64,000 nucleotides of DNA, from assembly GCF_008642295.1 (NCBI RefSeq), contig NZ_CP029190.1, positions 6,679,501 through 6,743,500 on the forward strand, written 5' to 3'. Within the stretch, counting starts at the first letter, position 1. Every line of letters starts with the position of its first letter. The notes under the pieces were generated by a model. It was not told the DNA's origin, did no database searches, and was given only the letters and a program-made list of their open reading frames with translations. Position numbers and translations under genes: made by a program. Origin of the DNA: Streptomyces venezuelae. Lineage in GTDB: Bacteria > Actinomycetota > Actinomycetes > Streptomycetales > Streptomycetaceae. This document shows positions 6,665 to 17,000 of this stretch, one piece after another.

Positions 6665-9600
6665 CAGCCGCCACCCCCTAGAACAACTCGCCATGGCGTG
6701 TTTCCAGTGCTCGACACTCCGGTGCCCTTGCCGATCGGGCTCGGTGTGAGGCCCACTCCTGGACCTGTCGCTTGCGCGAAGCACGCAGGGCACATCCTAG
6801 TCGACGAAGCCATCCCTACGATCTTCCAGTCACTCCCCAAGCGATTCATGATCGTAGCCTCGGCATGTCCTTGCCCTGGGATATAACGCTCGCCACGGAG
6901 GGGTGCATTGCCTCCCTTCCATTCATCGGGGAGACCGGTACGTTCAGTTGCGACCCATGTTTCGACTCTGTTCGTATTCACGTTCTGAACTCGGGCAACT
7001 GCAACTGTCGACGCCTCATCTGCCCGCGTTGCATAAAGCTCACGGGCTCTATCAAGTAGCGCTCCGCCGCAATTATGAACGAGTACCGGCGTGGCCCCCG
7101 CCAGCACATAGTACGTGTGGACGTCTGCGACGGTGAGGTTGTGGACGCGGTGGGGTTCGGTCCAGCTTTTGGTGGCGGTGAGTTGGACGTAGGTGCCTGC
7201 TGAGGTGCGGAGCCAGGTGCCGGGGGTGAGGGCTTTGGCGGGGATCCACTCGCGGAGGTTTTCGACCCAGAAGGGGTGGCCGTCGGTGGCGGTGATGGTG
7301 TCGGTGCGGGTGGATTCGGGGTCGGGGTCGGTGTCCACGGTGAGGGTTACGAGGTTCTTGTAGCCCTCGCCGACTATGAGGCCGACTGCGGGTTCGGGCG
7401 CGGTGGTGCCGGTTTCCGGGTCGGTGGCGAGAACCTGGTCTCCGAGCTTGATGTCCTGGATGGGCTTGGTGGTTCCGTCTGCGAGGAGGATCTCCGTGTC
7501 GGGGGCGAAGCTGTTGCCGACCGGGCATGAGCCGCCGTCGGCGTTGCCGCCGGCGTCCGCTTCCTTCTTGGCTGCTGCCGCGGCCTCGTCTTGTTGCTTG
7601 GCTGCTGCTGCGGCTGCGTCCTCGTCGGCCTTTCTCGCGGCTGCGAGGTCTTCGTCGTATTTCTTGTTGTAGGCGGCCAGGTCCTCGAGGTACTTGGCGT
7701 CGGCAGCGGCTGCTTCGTCGGCCTGGCGGACGATGCCACGGGCCCAGGAAACCTCCCCGCTCCATTTGTCCAGGGCCTTTTGGACCTTCTTCAAGGCCTT
7801 GAGGATCTTCTTCGCCTTGCCGGCGAAGAACATGGCCGCTTCGATGGCGAGCATGGCGCAGGAGCCGACGCTGCCGCCGATGCACGACATGACGTCGTTG
7901 TAGCCGCTCATGTCCTTGAGGACTTCCCTGGCCACCTGGGCCGCATAGTCCAGCTTGCTCTGGTTGGCCAGGAAGCGGGCGCGGTCTACATCCGCCTGGG
8001 CCGGGCGCGGGTGGGTGGGGGCTGCCGGTGGGGAGTAGGGCCGGAGCTGCTCCACCGCGGTGGGTGGCCGAAAGTCTCTGAGGCCGCCGACGAGCATGCA
8101 GCGGTCGGCGTTCGGAGGGCATTGACTCCAGAGACCCGTCGGGTCGCTCTTCGTGACCGGGCTGTTCTCCGCGTAGGAGTACGCCTGCATCTGCTGCGGG
8201 TCGGTGTTGTCCATGATCGGGTCGACGGAGATGAACCGGCCGATGGCTGGGTCGTATTCGCGGGCGCCGAGGTGGACGAGTCCGGTGGATCTGTCGATGG
8301 TGCCGCCGACGAAGCCCTTCTCTCCGGGCCAGACGGAGGGCTGGGTGCCGCGGGGGCCGCCGAAGGGCGTGGACTTGCGGCGGGTGACGGACTGGGAGCC
8401 GCCGGCTTCGACGGAGGTGTTGGCCGTGCCGTTGTGGTCCGAGAGCAGGTAGGAGGTCTGGATCGTGCCCAACTCGTTGGTGCGGACCATGGTGGGTCCG
8501 GCGGGGTGGCTGTAGTAGCGGGTGCCGGTGACCTTGTCGGTGGCTTTGGTCAGCTTGAGTTCGTTGCCCGGTAGGTAGAGAGTGGTCGCGTCCGCGTCCC
8601 GGCGGATGAGGCGGGAGCCGACGGCGTCATACAGGAACTCGGTCGTCTTGCCGGCCGTGGTGGATTTGGCCAGGTGCCCTTCGGCGTCCCATTCGAGGGT
8701 CTGGGTGTCGCCCGTGGTGGTGCGGGTCCGGGTGTTGCCGACCTCGTCGTAGGCGTAGTTTTCGACCCGGGAGCCGCCGGGGCCGGTGGTGGTGACCGAG
8801 GACAACTGGTGGGTCTTCGCGCCGGGTCCGGTCGGGTAGGCGTAGGCGCGTGTCACGTCCGCCGCGGTGTTGCCGGCCGGGTCGTGCTGCACCTCGGTCT
8901 GGCGGCTGCCGGTGATGTCGTAGGTGTACGAGGTCCAGTACGGGTCCGGGCCGCCGATCGCCGGGCGGGTACCGGGCCCGGCACCATCGGGCCGGGCGGC
9001 GCAGTCGTCGGTCGCCGACCACGCGTCCGTCAGGCGGTTGACGTGGTCGTAGGCGAAGCACTGGGTGTCGGTGCGGGACGGACCGGGGTCGGGGCCTTCC
9101 GCGTCGGTGATGCCGAGGATGTTGCCGGACTGGTCGTAGCGGTAGTCCACGCGGTTGATGCGCTGAGGGGCGCTCTCGCGGTCGTTGACGACGGAGGTGA
9201 TGCGGCCGGTGTGGGCGTCGTACTCGTAGGAGGACCACACCTGCTTGCCGAACGGGCCGGTCTTGGTGATCCGGGTCCGGCCCACGGCGTCGTAGACGAC
9301 GTCGTCGACGAACGTCGCGCCGGCGACGGTCATCTTGGACGGCAGGTCGAGGCCGTTGTACTCGGTGGCGACGTTCTCCACCGGCAGGCCGCCCGCTGCC
9401 GGGTGCCGGATCCAGGCCGGGAGGCCCGTGTTGGGCTTGTAGCCGCTGGCGTAGGCGTAGGTGCCGGCGAGTTTGCCCTCGGCCGCCGGGATGGTGACCT
9501 TGCTGCCGGTCGGCCGGTATTCCGTGTCGAAGCCGGTGGTCTCGACCTTGTACTCGTGACCGTTGACGAACCGGCTGGAGGAGACCGGCAGGCCGACCGC

Positions 9601-12600
9601 TCCGGGCAGGGTGTCGTACGTCTGCGCGGTCAGCTTCGGTCCCTGGAGCGATCCCTCGTGGGTCGCGGTGGGGCGCCCGAGGACGTCGTAGGCGAAGGCG
9701 AGGGTTTTACCGCGTCCGTCGGTTGTCGTGAGCAGGCGGCTGCCGGCGTCATAGGTCTGGGTGGTCGTACCCCTGTCGGGGTCGACCGACTTCGTGCGTC
9801 GCCCGCGCAGATCGTGCTCGTAGGTCCAGACCGCACCCGCCGGGTCGACAACCTTGGCGAGGTGGCCGCGCCGGTCGTACTCGTAGCGGGTCGCGTCGTA
9901 GGCCCCGGTGGGCCCGCCGCCCTTGAACTGCCGCAGTTCGGTCCGGTGGCCGCGGGCGTCGAAATACGCCTTGGTCGGCGTTGTCCCCGGCGGTGGGTCG
10001 ACCGCTTCCCAGTCACCGCCGCGGGTGGTGGTGGAGCGCCAGGTCTCTTCGCCGTGCTTGCGCGTGATCGTGGCGGTGCTGCGCCCGAGTGCGTCGTACT
10101 CGGTGACGGTGGACGCGGGGACCGCGGAGTCCAACGGCGCCCACAGGACCGGAACGGGCCCGGAGTCGCTGTTGAAGTAGGCGGCGTTCTGCTTCCAGGC
10201 CTCGCCGCGGGAGTTGTAGAAGGTGTCGGTGATGACGCGACCGCCGCCGAGCCCGGGCAGCTGAGTCTGCCGCAGGCGGAGCATGCCGTCGTAGAGGTCG
10301 TACTGGGTCCGGTATCCGCCGTTCTCCAGCAGCTTCCTGGAAGTGATCACGACGGGGCCGTCGGTGCGGACGTCATACGCGAACTCGGCGTCCGGGCTCT
10401 CGGTGTTCGGGTCGCGGTCGGGCGTCCAGACCTTGACCATGCGCCCGAGCGGGTCGTACCGCATGACGGTCCGGCGGCCGTTGGTGTCGGTCTGGGCCAG
10501 TGGGACGGCGCGGGCCGGATCGACCTCGATGGCCGTGGTGTGGCCGAGCCCGTTGACGGAGGTGATCCGGCTGGGGATCTCGCCGGTGGCGGGGGTGTAG
10601 CTGTTGGTGGTGGTGACACCGTAGATGTCGGTGGTCACCTTGGGGCGGCCGTACTCGTCGACGGTGACGGAGCCGTTGGACTGGTACTTCGGGCTGCCGT
10701 TCTCGTACCGGTCGAGTACCGCGCCGCCGGTGGAGTTGCCCACCGGGTCGTAGTGGCCGAGCTGGTCGCTGATCACGTCGTCGGGGCGGCTGGTGGGCGC
10801 TGCACACGCCTTCGCGACGGTTTCGGTGCGGCCGACCAGGTTCAGCACGTGCTTGTCGAGGTTGGGTGTGTACGTGATGCGGGTGCAGGTGTCGTCCGTC
10901 GCGGTCGCCAGGTCGCCGAGGTCGTTGTTGGTCTGCTGGAGGCCGTACTTGTCGAAGGAGTTCTCGGTTGCCGTGCGCTGCCATCCGCGGCCGTCCGACA
11001 GCGCGGTGCGAGAGCTGGTTCTGGTGGTCTGCTGCACGCGGGCCACGAGGGGCGGGCTCCCGTCCCGGGCGCGCTGCGCGGTGACCTCCCCCAGCCATGG
11101 GGTGTAGACGGTGGCCGAATTGAGGGAGCCGCCGACCCCGTCGTAGTAGAGGACTTCGCGGACCTGGCCGGAGAAGTCCTCGGTGTCGCGGACCTTGCCG
11201 CCCTCGGAGTCGGTGATCTCCACCGAACGGGTGCCGGCCGGCAGCCTGTCGCCGTCCATACCGCGGAAGTAGAGGTTCTCCACCAGCGACGGTGCGTCGT
11301 AGCGGGCATCGCCCACCAGGGTCCGCACCCGTTCGTACCCGCGCCACTGGCTCCAGGTCCGCAGTTCCGAAGCGAGCAGCTCGTTGTCGTCGTCGAAGGC
11401 CCACGCCGGAGCGCCCACGTACTCGAAGCTCGTGGTCTTGCCGGGCGAGTTCCCGTTGCGATCCTCATCCCGGATCACGGTGACGAGGTGCTTGTGGAAC
11501 CAGTCGAGCTTGTACGTCGGCGGGGCGTCCGGGTCCGACGGGTTGCGCAGCTCCAGCTTCGCCGGGAAGCACCGCAGACCGTTGGACTCCGGGTTGGCCG
11601 GCATCCGGACCGGGTTCACCGTGGAGCACTCGGTCGGCGCGTACGTGACGGCGGTCGACTGGCCGGTCTCGGTGTGGATCGCCTCGACCCGGTACCGGAA
11701 GTACGGAGGTGACCCGTCGCCGTTGTTGTCGACGCGGTTGGGGAGCTGCTTGCCCACGAACACCACCGGAGGCATGGAGGTCCCCGGCGTGGTGCCGTTC
11801 TTGCCGGTCCGCTGGACGGACCCGAGCCACAGCGCCCGGTCGGACCCGTCGCCGGCCATCGGGAAGTCATGGGTGAGGACCCAGGTGTCCACGTCCCGCA
11901 GCTGGCCGCCGACCCGGACGCGGGTGTCGATCTGTGCCAGCCTTTTGCGGGACCAGAACGTCGGCGCGTAGCGGTCCTTGCAGTCCTCACCCGGGTTGCA
12001 GTTCTGGTCGAACGGCACGTCGGGCCAGTTCTTCGCGGTGTCCTTGGTCAGCGCCCCCGGGGAGCAGTTCACCCCCGGGGCGGGCAGGCAGCGTTCGGCG
12101 ACGGTGAAGTCCACCTGCGCAGGCGCGGGCGCGTACAGGTTGTCCGACCTCAGTCCGTATTCGGTGCGGGCAAGCCAGCCTCCGCGGACATAGGTGCGGT
12201 TGGTGGAGGTGCCGTCGGTGCGGACATTGCTGCCGTAGGAGTTGGTCTCCGTCTCGTAGTAGTGGGCCATCGCGTTGCCGCGCGGGTCGACCACGAGGTC
12301 GAGGTTCCATCGGTAGGCCTGGTTGCAGAACGAGTTCGCGAAGGCCTGGGTGTGGCAGTCCTCACCGGGGTGGTTGCCGACGACGGGCTCGGTCCACACG
12401 GACTTCGTCTCGGGCTTGCCCGCAGCCCAGCCGGGCAGACGGTTGCGGCCGAAGTGGTACTGGGCGCCGTCCAGGGTGGTGACGACCCAGTGCTCGCCCT
12501 CCTTGTCCCCGTTGGAAGCGCCGCGCAGCAGTTCGATCGTCGAGCCGTCCTCGGACTGGGCGCGCCACTTCTTCGTGGCGTCGTCCAGGACGAGCTGGGT

Positions 12601-13812
12601 GGAGTTGCCGTTGAGGGACATCGCGACGACGGGCGGGCCCTGGCAGACGTCACCGGTCTCATCGGGCGGGTTGTTGAAGCCCGATCCGGGCTTCTTGTCG
12701 TCCGCGCACTGCGGGAAGGTGCGTTCGATGAACGAGGAGGCCAGGTCCCAGCCGTCCCCGACCCAGGAGCCCTGCGCCTGCGAGGCGGAGGTGCGCCCGT
12801 CCACGCTCGACGACGAGTAACCGAGAGCAAGGGTCGGCCCCGGGCCGCCCAGCGAGGGCGGGAGCTCCAGCGGGTACGACCAGGAGAAGTCACCGGCAGG
12901 ACCGCCGCCCTGCCACGTCCCGGTCGGGGCGAGGGTGGTGGCCCGGAAGTCGCCCTTCGGGCCCTGCGGCGCGGCGACAGCGGCAAGCACGACCCCGCCG
13001 CCCGGCGCCGCGGTTGCGCCTGCCGCGGCGCTGGTGGCGTCCACCTTCGCGGTCAGTCGCGAGGTCCTGGCGTCGTTGTGTGTCGGGACGGGTGAGGTCC
13101 TGCGGCACTCAGGTACGTCCGGCGTCGTGAGCGCGCAGCCGGGCAGCGCCAGGAACCGCAGCCGCGATGCCCAGTCACCGCCGTACGCGCTCCTGAACGG
13201 CGCGTAGTCCAGTTCGACGGACACGGGCGTCGGCCCCGGAACCGAGTCGGTCCGCCTCAGGCCGAGCAGGACGCCGTCGATGCCGATCCGCCGACCGGCG
13301 GCACGATCCGCCAGGTCGACCCGTACCCGAACCTTCGCGGACGGATCGGCTGCCTTCGGTGCGTCGGGTGAGCGGAGAGCCGCCGAGCCCGGCGGGCCCG
13401 CCTCGGCAGCGAGCCTGACCGGCAGGTTCCCCACCTGGACGGGAGCCGGCCTGCCCGCCGAGGCGGCTAATCGCTCAGGGGGCGCGGCTGCGGGAAGGAG
13501 TTCGGCCTCACCCGATCCCGCCGCGGGCCAGGCCACCCGAGGCGCGCCCCGCCAGGCGTTGCGCTGCGACTCGCCCGGGCTGGGAGCCGGCCTCGGCCGG
13601 ACCGGCTTTCCCGGCACCGAAGGGAGCTTCCGCACCGCGGACTTCAACGGCGCCGGCTTGGCCTCCTCGGCGGTCGCGGCGGGAACCGTCAGCCCCGTCA
13701 GCACCATCAGCCAGGCGACTGAGATCGCAACCCGTCGGGGCTTCGGGCGAACCGGAGATCGGAACTGCGACTCGTTCACGCCGCGCAAAAATCCCCACCT
13801 GGTGTTACCCAC
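6664..13812 (-). CDS. Secreted RHS-repeat polymorphic toxin with Hint and deaminase tip
   Basis: A 2382-residue toxin-delivery protein. Order: export signal (RPKPRRVAISVAWLMVLTGL... VPAATA), a long RHS/YD-repeat body (many YDxxGR motifs), the RHS core motif GREYDPAIGRFISVDPIM near residue 1850, an Ala/Lys-rich helical linker, a Hint domain from about residue 2095 (FAPDTEILLADGTTKPI ... DGHPFWVEN ... VHTYYVLAGATPVLVHNC), and a ~135-residue tip. The tip carries GHAEATIM and SSTRMCPACFAQ, the zinc-binding HAE...CxxC pattern of cytidine-deaminase-fold toxins, so it probably edits nucleic acid or nucleotides in target cells. The subfamily is uncertain. A GTG start at 13812 is preferred because GGGGGGAT precedes it; an ATG 11 codons upstream is possible. 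An immunity-like gene is coupled at the 3' end. GC falls sharply in the tip. Confidence 0.88.
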   Translation of the reverse strand: MGNTRWGFLRGVNESQFRSPVRPKPRRVAISVAWLMVLTGLTVPAATAEEAKPAPLKSAVRKLPSVPGKPVRPRPAPSPGESQRNAWRGAPRVAWPAAGSGEAELLPAAAPPERLAASAGRPAPVQVGNLPVRLAAEAGPPGSAALRSPDAPKAADPSAKVRVRVDLADRAAGRRIGIDGVLLGLRRTDSVPGPTPVSVELDYAPFRSAYGGDWASRLRFLALPGCALTTPDVPECRRTSPVPTHNDARTSRLTAKVDATSAAAGATAAPGGGVVLAAVAAPQGPKGDFRATTLAPTGTWQGGGPAGDFSWSYPLELPPSLGGPGPTLALGYSSSSVDGRTSASQAQGSWVGDGWDLASSFIERTFPQCADDKKPGSGFNNPPDETGDVCQGPPVVAMSLNGNSTQLVLDDATKKWRAQSEDGSTIELLRGASNGDKEGEHWVVTTLDGAQYHFGRNRLPGWAAGKPETKSVWTEPVVGNHPGEDCHTQAFANSFCNQAYRWNLDLVVDPRGNAMAHYYETETNSYGSNVRTDGTSTNRTYVRGGWLARTEYGLRSDNLYAPAPAQVDFTVAERCLPAPGVNCSPGALTKDTAKNWPDVPFDQNCNPGEDCKDRYAPTFWSRKRLAQIDTRVRVGGQLRDVDTWVLTHDFPMAGDGSDRALWLGSVQRTGKNGTTPGTSMPPVVFVGKQLPNRVDNNGDGSPPYFRYRVEAIHTETGQSTAVTYAPTECSTVNPVRMPANPESNGLRCFPAKLELRNPSDPDAPPTYKLDWFHKHLVTVIRDEDRNGNSPGKTTSFEYVGAPAWAFDDDNELLASELRTWSQWRGYERVRTLVGDARYDAPSLVENLYFRGMDGDRLPAGTRSVEITDSEGGKVRDTEDFSGQVREVLYYDGVGGSLNSATVYTPWLGEVTAQRARDGSPPLVARVQQTTRTSSRTALSDGRGWQRTATENSFDKYGLQQTNNDLGDLATATDDTCTRITYTPNLDKHVLNLVGRTETVAKACAAPTSRPDDVISDQLGHYDPVGNSTGGAVLDRYENGSPKYQSNGSVTVDEYGRPKVTTDIYGVTTTNSYTPATGEIPSRITSVNGLGHTTAIEVDPARAVPLAQTDTNGRRTVMRYDPLGRMVKVWTPDRDPNTESPDAEFAYDVRTDGPVVITSRKLLENGGYRTQYDLYDGMLRLRQTQLPGLGGGRVITDTFYNSRGEAWKQNAAYFNSDSGPVPVLWAPLDSAVPASTVTEYDALGRSTATITRKHGEETWRSTTTRGGDWEAVDPPPGTTPTKAYFDARGHRTELRQFKGGGPTGAYDATRYEYDRRGHLAKVVDPAGAVWTYEHDLRGRRTKSVDPDRGTTTQTYDAGSRLLTTTDGRGKTLAFAYDVLGRPTATHEGSLQGPKLTAQTYDTLPGAVGLPVSSSRFVNGHEYKVETTGFDTEYRPTGSKVTIPAAEGKLAGTYAYASGYKPNTGLPAWIRHPAAGGLPVENVATEYNGLDLPSKMTVAGATFVDDVVYDAVGRTRITKTGPFGKQVWSSYEYDAHTGRITSVVNDRESAPQRINRVDYRYDQSGNILGITDAEGPDPGPSRTDTQCFAYDHVNRLTDAWSATDDCAARPDGAGPGTRPAIGGPDPYWTSYTYDITGSRQTEVQHDPAGNTAADVTRAYAYPTGPGAKTHQLSSVTTTGPGGSRVENYAYDEVGNTRTRTTTGDTQTLEWDAEGHLAKSTTAGKTTEFLYDAVGSRLIRRDADATTLYLPGNELKLTKATDKVTGTRYYSHPAGPTMVRTNELGTIQTSYLLSDHNGTANTSVEAGGSQSVTRRKSTPFGGPRGTQPSVWPGEKGFVGGTIDRSTGLVHLGAREYDPAIGRFISVDPIMDNTDPQQMQAYSYAENSPVTKSDPTGLWSQCPPNADRCMLVGGLRDFRPPTAVEQLRPYSPPAAPTHPRPAQADVDRARFLANQSKLDYAAQVAREVLKDMSGYNDVMSCIGGSVGSCAMLAIEAAMFFAGKAKKILKALKKVQKALDKWSGEVSWARGIVRQADEAAAADAKYLEDLAAYNKKYDEDLAAARKADEDAAAAAAKQQDEAAAAAKKEADAGGNADGGSCPVGNSFAPDTEILLADGTTKPIQDIKLGDQVLATDPETGTTAPEPAVGLIVGEGYKNLVTLTVDTDPDPESTRTDTITATDGHPFWVENLREWIPAKALTPGTWLRTSAGTYVQLTATKSWTEPHRVHNLTVADVHTYYVLAGATPVLVHNCGGALLDRARELYATRADEASTVAVARVQNVNTNRVETWVATERTGLPDEWKGGNAPLRGERYIPGQGHAEATIMNRLGSDWKIVGMASSTRMCPACFAQATGPGVGLTPSPIGKGTGVSSTGNTPWRVVLGGGG

Positions 13813-14067
13813 GGAAATCCCCCCGAGATCATGAGTGGCCGCCAAAACCTAACAGCGTGCCTCGTGTCGCGAAAGACCCTCTGCGGCGTCAGGGAAAGGG
13901 CAGATCGGGAGCAGGTGGGAAATGAGGCGCGGGAACGCACAGAAGCCCTGGAATCCCGCGATGGCGGACTCCGCACACGTCGACGGTGGTCGCGGTGGGA
14001 AGGCCTGCCCTGGTAGAAGTCTCGACAAGTATCGACGGGCTCGACGCTGAAGAGGGAAAGGAACACC
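13813..14067. promoter_or_regulatory. Divergent promoter region between the RHS gene and the LGFP-repeat gene
   Basis: 255 bases between two divergently transcribed genes for large secreted proteins. It must hold promoters for both. GAAAGGAA lies about seven bases before the TTG start of the plus-strand gene and supports that start; GGGGGGAT precedes the minus-strand GTG. TAGAAG near 14009 could be a -10 box for the plus-strand gene, but no convincing -35 partner is seen. Confidence 0.5.
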
Positions 14068-17000
14068 TTGAGAATTCCCTGGAAACACTCCTGGGGCGAG
14101 AGTGGAAAAATTCGACGAAAGGCGCTGAAGAGTGGGGTCATCGCGCTTGCCGCATGCTCACTCACGCTGAGCTCGTTACCTGCTCAGGCCAAGGAATCAG
14201 CCATTCCGAAAAGCAGCACCTCGGCTGAATCCGCTGCTCAGAACACCATCGCCGGAAAGGCCGTACAGCAGGCGGCCGAAACCGGCACGCGGATCGAGAT
14301 CCCGGCGCTGCGCACCGAGGACACGAAGACCTTCGCCAACCCGGACGGCACCTACACCGAAGACCGCTTTCTGCGTCCTGTCCACGTCCGCCGGAACGGC
14401 CGGCTCGTGGACGCCGACGACACCCTGGTCGCCGGAAAGGACGGCACGATACGCCCCAGGGCCGCCCGCCTGGGATTGGCTCTCTCCGGAGGCGGCGGAT
14501 CCCCGCTCGCCAGACTGACCAAGAACGGCCGGGAGATCGCCCTCACCTGGCCCGGACCACTGCCCAAGCCGGTACTCGACGGTGACACCGCCACGTATGC
14601 GGACGTGCTCCCGGGCGTGGACCTCAAGGTGATCGCGGATGTCGATTCCTTCTCCCACGTCCTGGTCGTCAAGACCCGGGAGGCCGCGCGGAATCCGCGG
14701 CTGTCCACGTTGTCCTTCGGGATCAGGGCCAAGGGACTGAAAGTGAAGGCCGGTGCGGATGGTGCCCTCGCCGCGGTCGATCCCGCCGGCCACACGGTCT
14801 TCACCGCGCCCACGCCGAAGATGTGGGACAGCAAGAGGCCTGTCACAGGCCAGGCCTCAGCCGCCGCGGACTCCGACACGGTGGCTGCAACGGCGCGGCC
14901 CTCGGCCGACCCCGCCGAAGGCGCCCCCGAGGCCGCCCGGCAGGCCCCCCTCGGCGTACGGCTGAAGGGCGAGACCCTGGAGCTGACCACCGACCGCGCG
15001 CTCCTCACCGACCCCGGCACCACCTTCCCCGTGATCATCGACCCGCTGTGGCGGGACGACTGGAAGAACGCCTACGCGATCGCCTACAAGCACAACGCGT
15101 TCCCGAACTCGGCGAGCACGGCGTACTGGAACGGCGGGACGCTGAGCAAGGAAGCACGTGTGGGTTGCTCCCGCGACGCACAGAACGGCAACGCCGTGGT
15201 CTGCGCCAACACCTTCTTCAAGATCGACGTGAGCAACCTGTGGGACAAGCACATCCTGTCCTCCACTCTGCGGATCCAGCAGAAGTACGCCGGCTCATGG
15301 GACTGCAAGTCGGGCGCCGTCGACATCGTGACCAGCAACATCCCCACGCCGCAGACGACGTGGAACAACCAGCCCGCCACCTTCGAGTCGGTGGCCTCCT
15401 CGGACGTCTCGTTCGGCGGCCGTAACTGCCCGACCGCCTCCGGTGACCAGCTGATCGAGTTCGACGTCACCTCGGCCGTCGCCAAAGGCGCTCGCGAGCA
15501 CTGGCAGCACGGGTGGGGCTTCCGCATGAGCTCCCGCACCAACACCGTCGACGTCTCCTGGCGCAAGTTCGCCCCCGACACCGCCCGCATCTCGACCAAC
15601 TTCAACACCCCGCCCGGCACACCCGCGGACCGCTCGACGGACCCGTCCGTCCCGTGCACGGGGGGAACGTTCGGCCTGACCGACCACGTAACCCTGCGCG
15701 CCCGGGTCTGGGACAACGAGGACAATCAGGTCACCGCGATCTTCCACTACTGGAAGGACGGCGTGTACCAGCCGATCGAGATCCGCGAGACCGTCGTCCG
15801 CGGCAACGTCGCCGCCGCCCGCATCCCCACCGCGAACCTGGCCAGTGGCACCTACCGGTGGGACGTCACTGCGTACGACGGCACCAGCTGGTCCCCATGG
15901 TCCGGCCAGTGCCTGTTCACCATCGACAAGACCCGCCCGAGCAGGAAGCCCACGGTCTCCTCGCCGCAGTTCCCCAACGGTGACACCGGCAGCCCGCCGG
16001 TCAGCCCGGCACGGACGACGGGCGACTTCACCTTCGGTGCCAACGGCATCTCCGACGTCGTGCGCTACACCTGGCACACCGACACCGACACCGCCGTCCG
16101 CTCCGTCACCGCGCCCCACCCCGGCGGCTCCGTGACCATCCAGTACAAACCGCTCAACGCCGGTCCCCTGCGCATGTACGTCACCAGTCACGACGCCGCC
16201 GGCAACCCGTCCGACACCACCGCCTACCTGATGTACGCGAAGCGGTCGGCCGAACGCGACAAGCCCGGCGACCTGAACGGCGACGGCAACACCGACGTCT
16301 GGGCCATCGAAAAGGACACCGGCCAGCTCAAGTTCTACCCCGGCCAGGGCAACGGCGAGTTCGGCCTCGGCCTCGACGCATCGCAGGCCACCTTCACCGA
16401 CGCCGGCATCACCCACCGCGGCGACCTCGGCGAGGACGGCTACGAGGACCTGGCCGTCCTCGCGCGCGGCCCCAATGGGGCCAAAGAGCTGTACGTCATG
16501 AACAACCGCGGTGACGGCACCCTCCAGCACCCCGACACCGGCCGCCGCGTCCTGGACACGTACCGGCCCGAGGCGAAAGTGTGGACCGACGCCGACCAGA
16601 TCCTCTCCCTCGGCAGCGTCAACGACGACACCGGCCAGGAGCCCTTCTCCGGTCCCGACGGCCTCATCGACGACTACGACTACGCCGACTTCCTGATCCG
16701 TGCCGGAAACCGGCTGTGGTTCTTCCAGGGCTCCAAGAGTGCGTACCTGGACGAGCTCGCCGACCCCGTCCTGGTCGGAGACGAGATCTGGGCCGGCACC
16801 ACCCTCATGACCCCCGGCGACACCGACGGTGACGGGCTGCCCGAGCTCTGGGCGCGTGACGAGGCGACCGGAGACGTCAACGAGTACCGCAGCCGCAAGG
16901 ACGCCTCCGGCAACCTCGACATCTCCGCCTATGGCGACCCCGCCACCAAAACCCGGATCGCGACCGGACTGTCCCTCAGTGCCTACCCGAGACTGGGCAG

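Noticed and set aside
8674..11712. 1012-codon open frame on the plus strand opposite the RHS gene
   Set aside because: Val/Gly/Arg-rich composition without domains; it is the antisense shadow of the RHS coding sequence in high-GC DNA.
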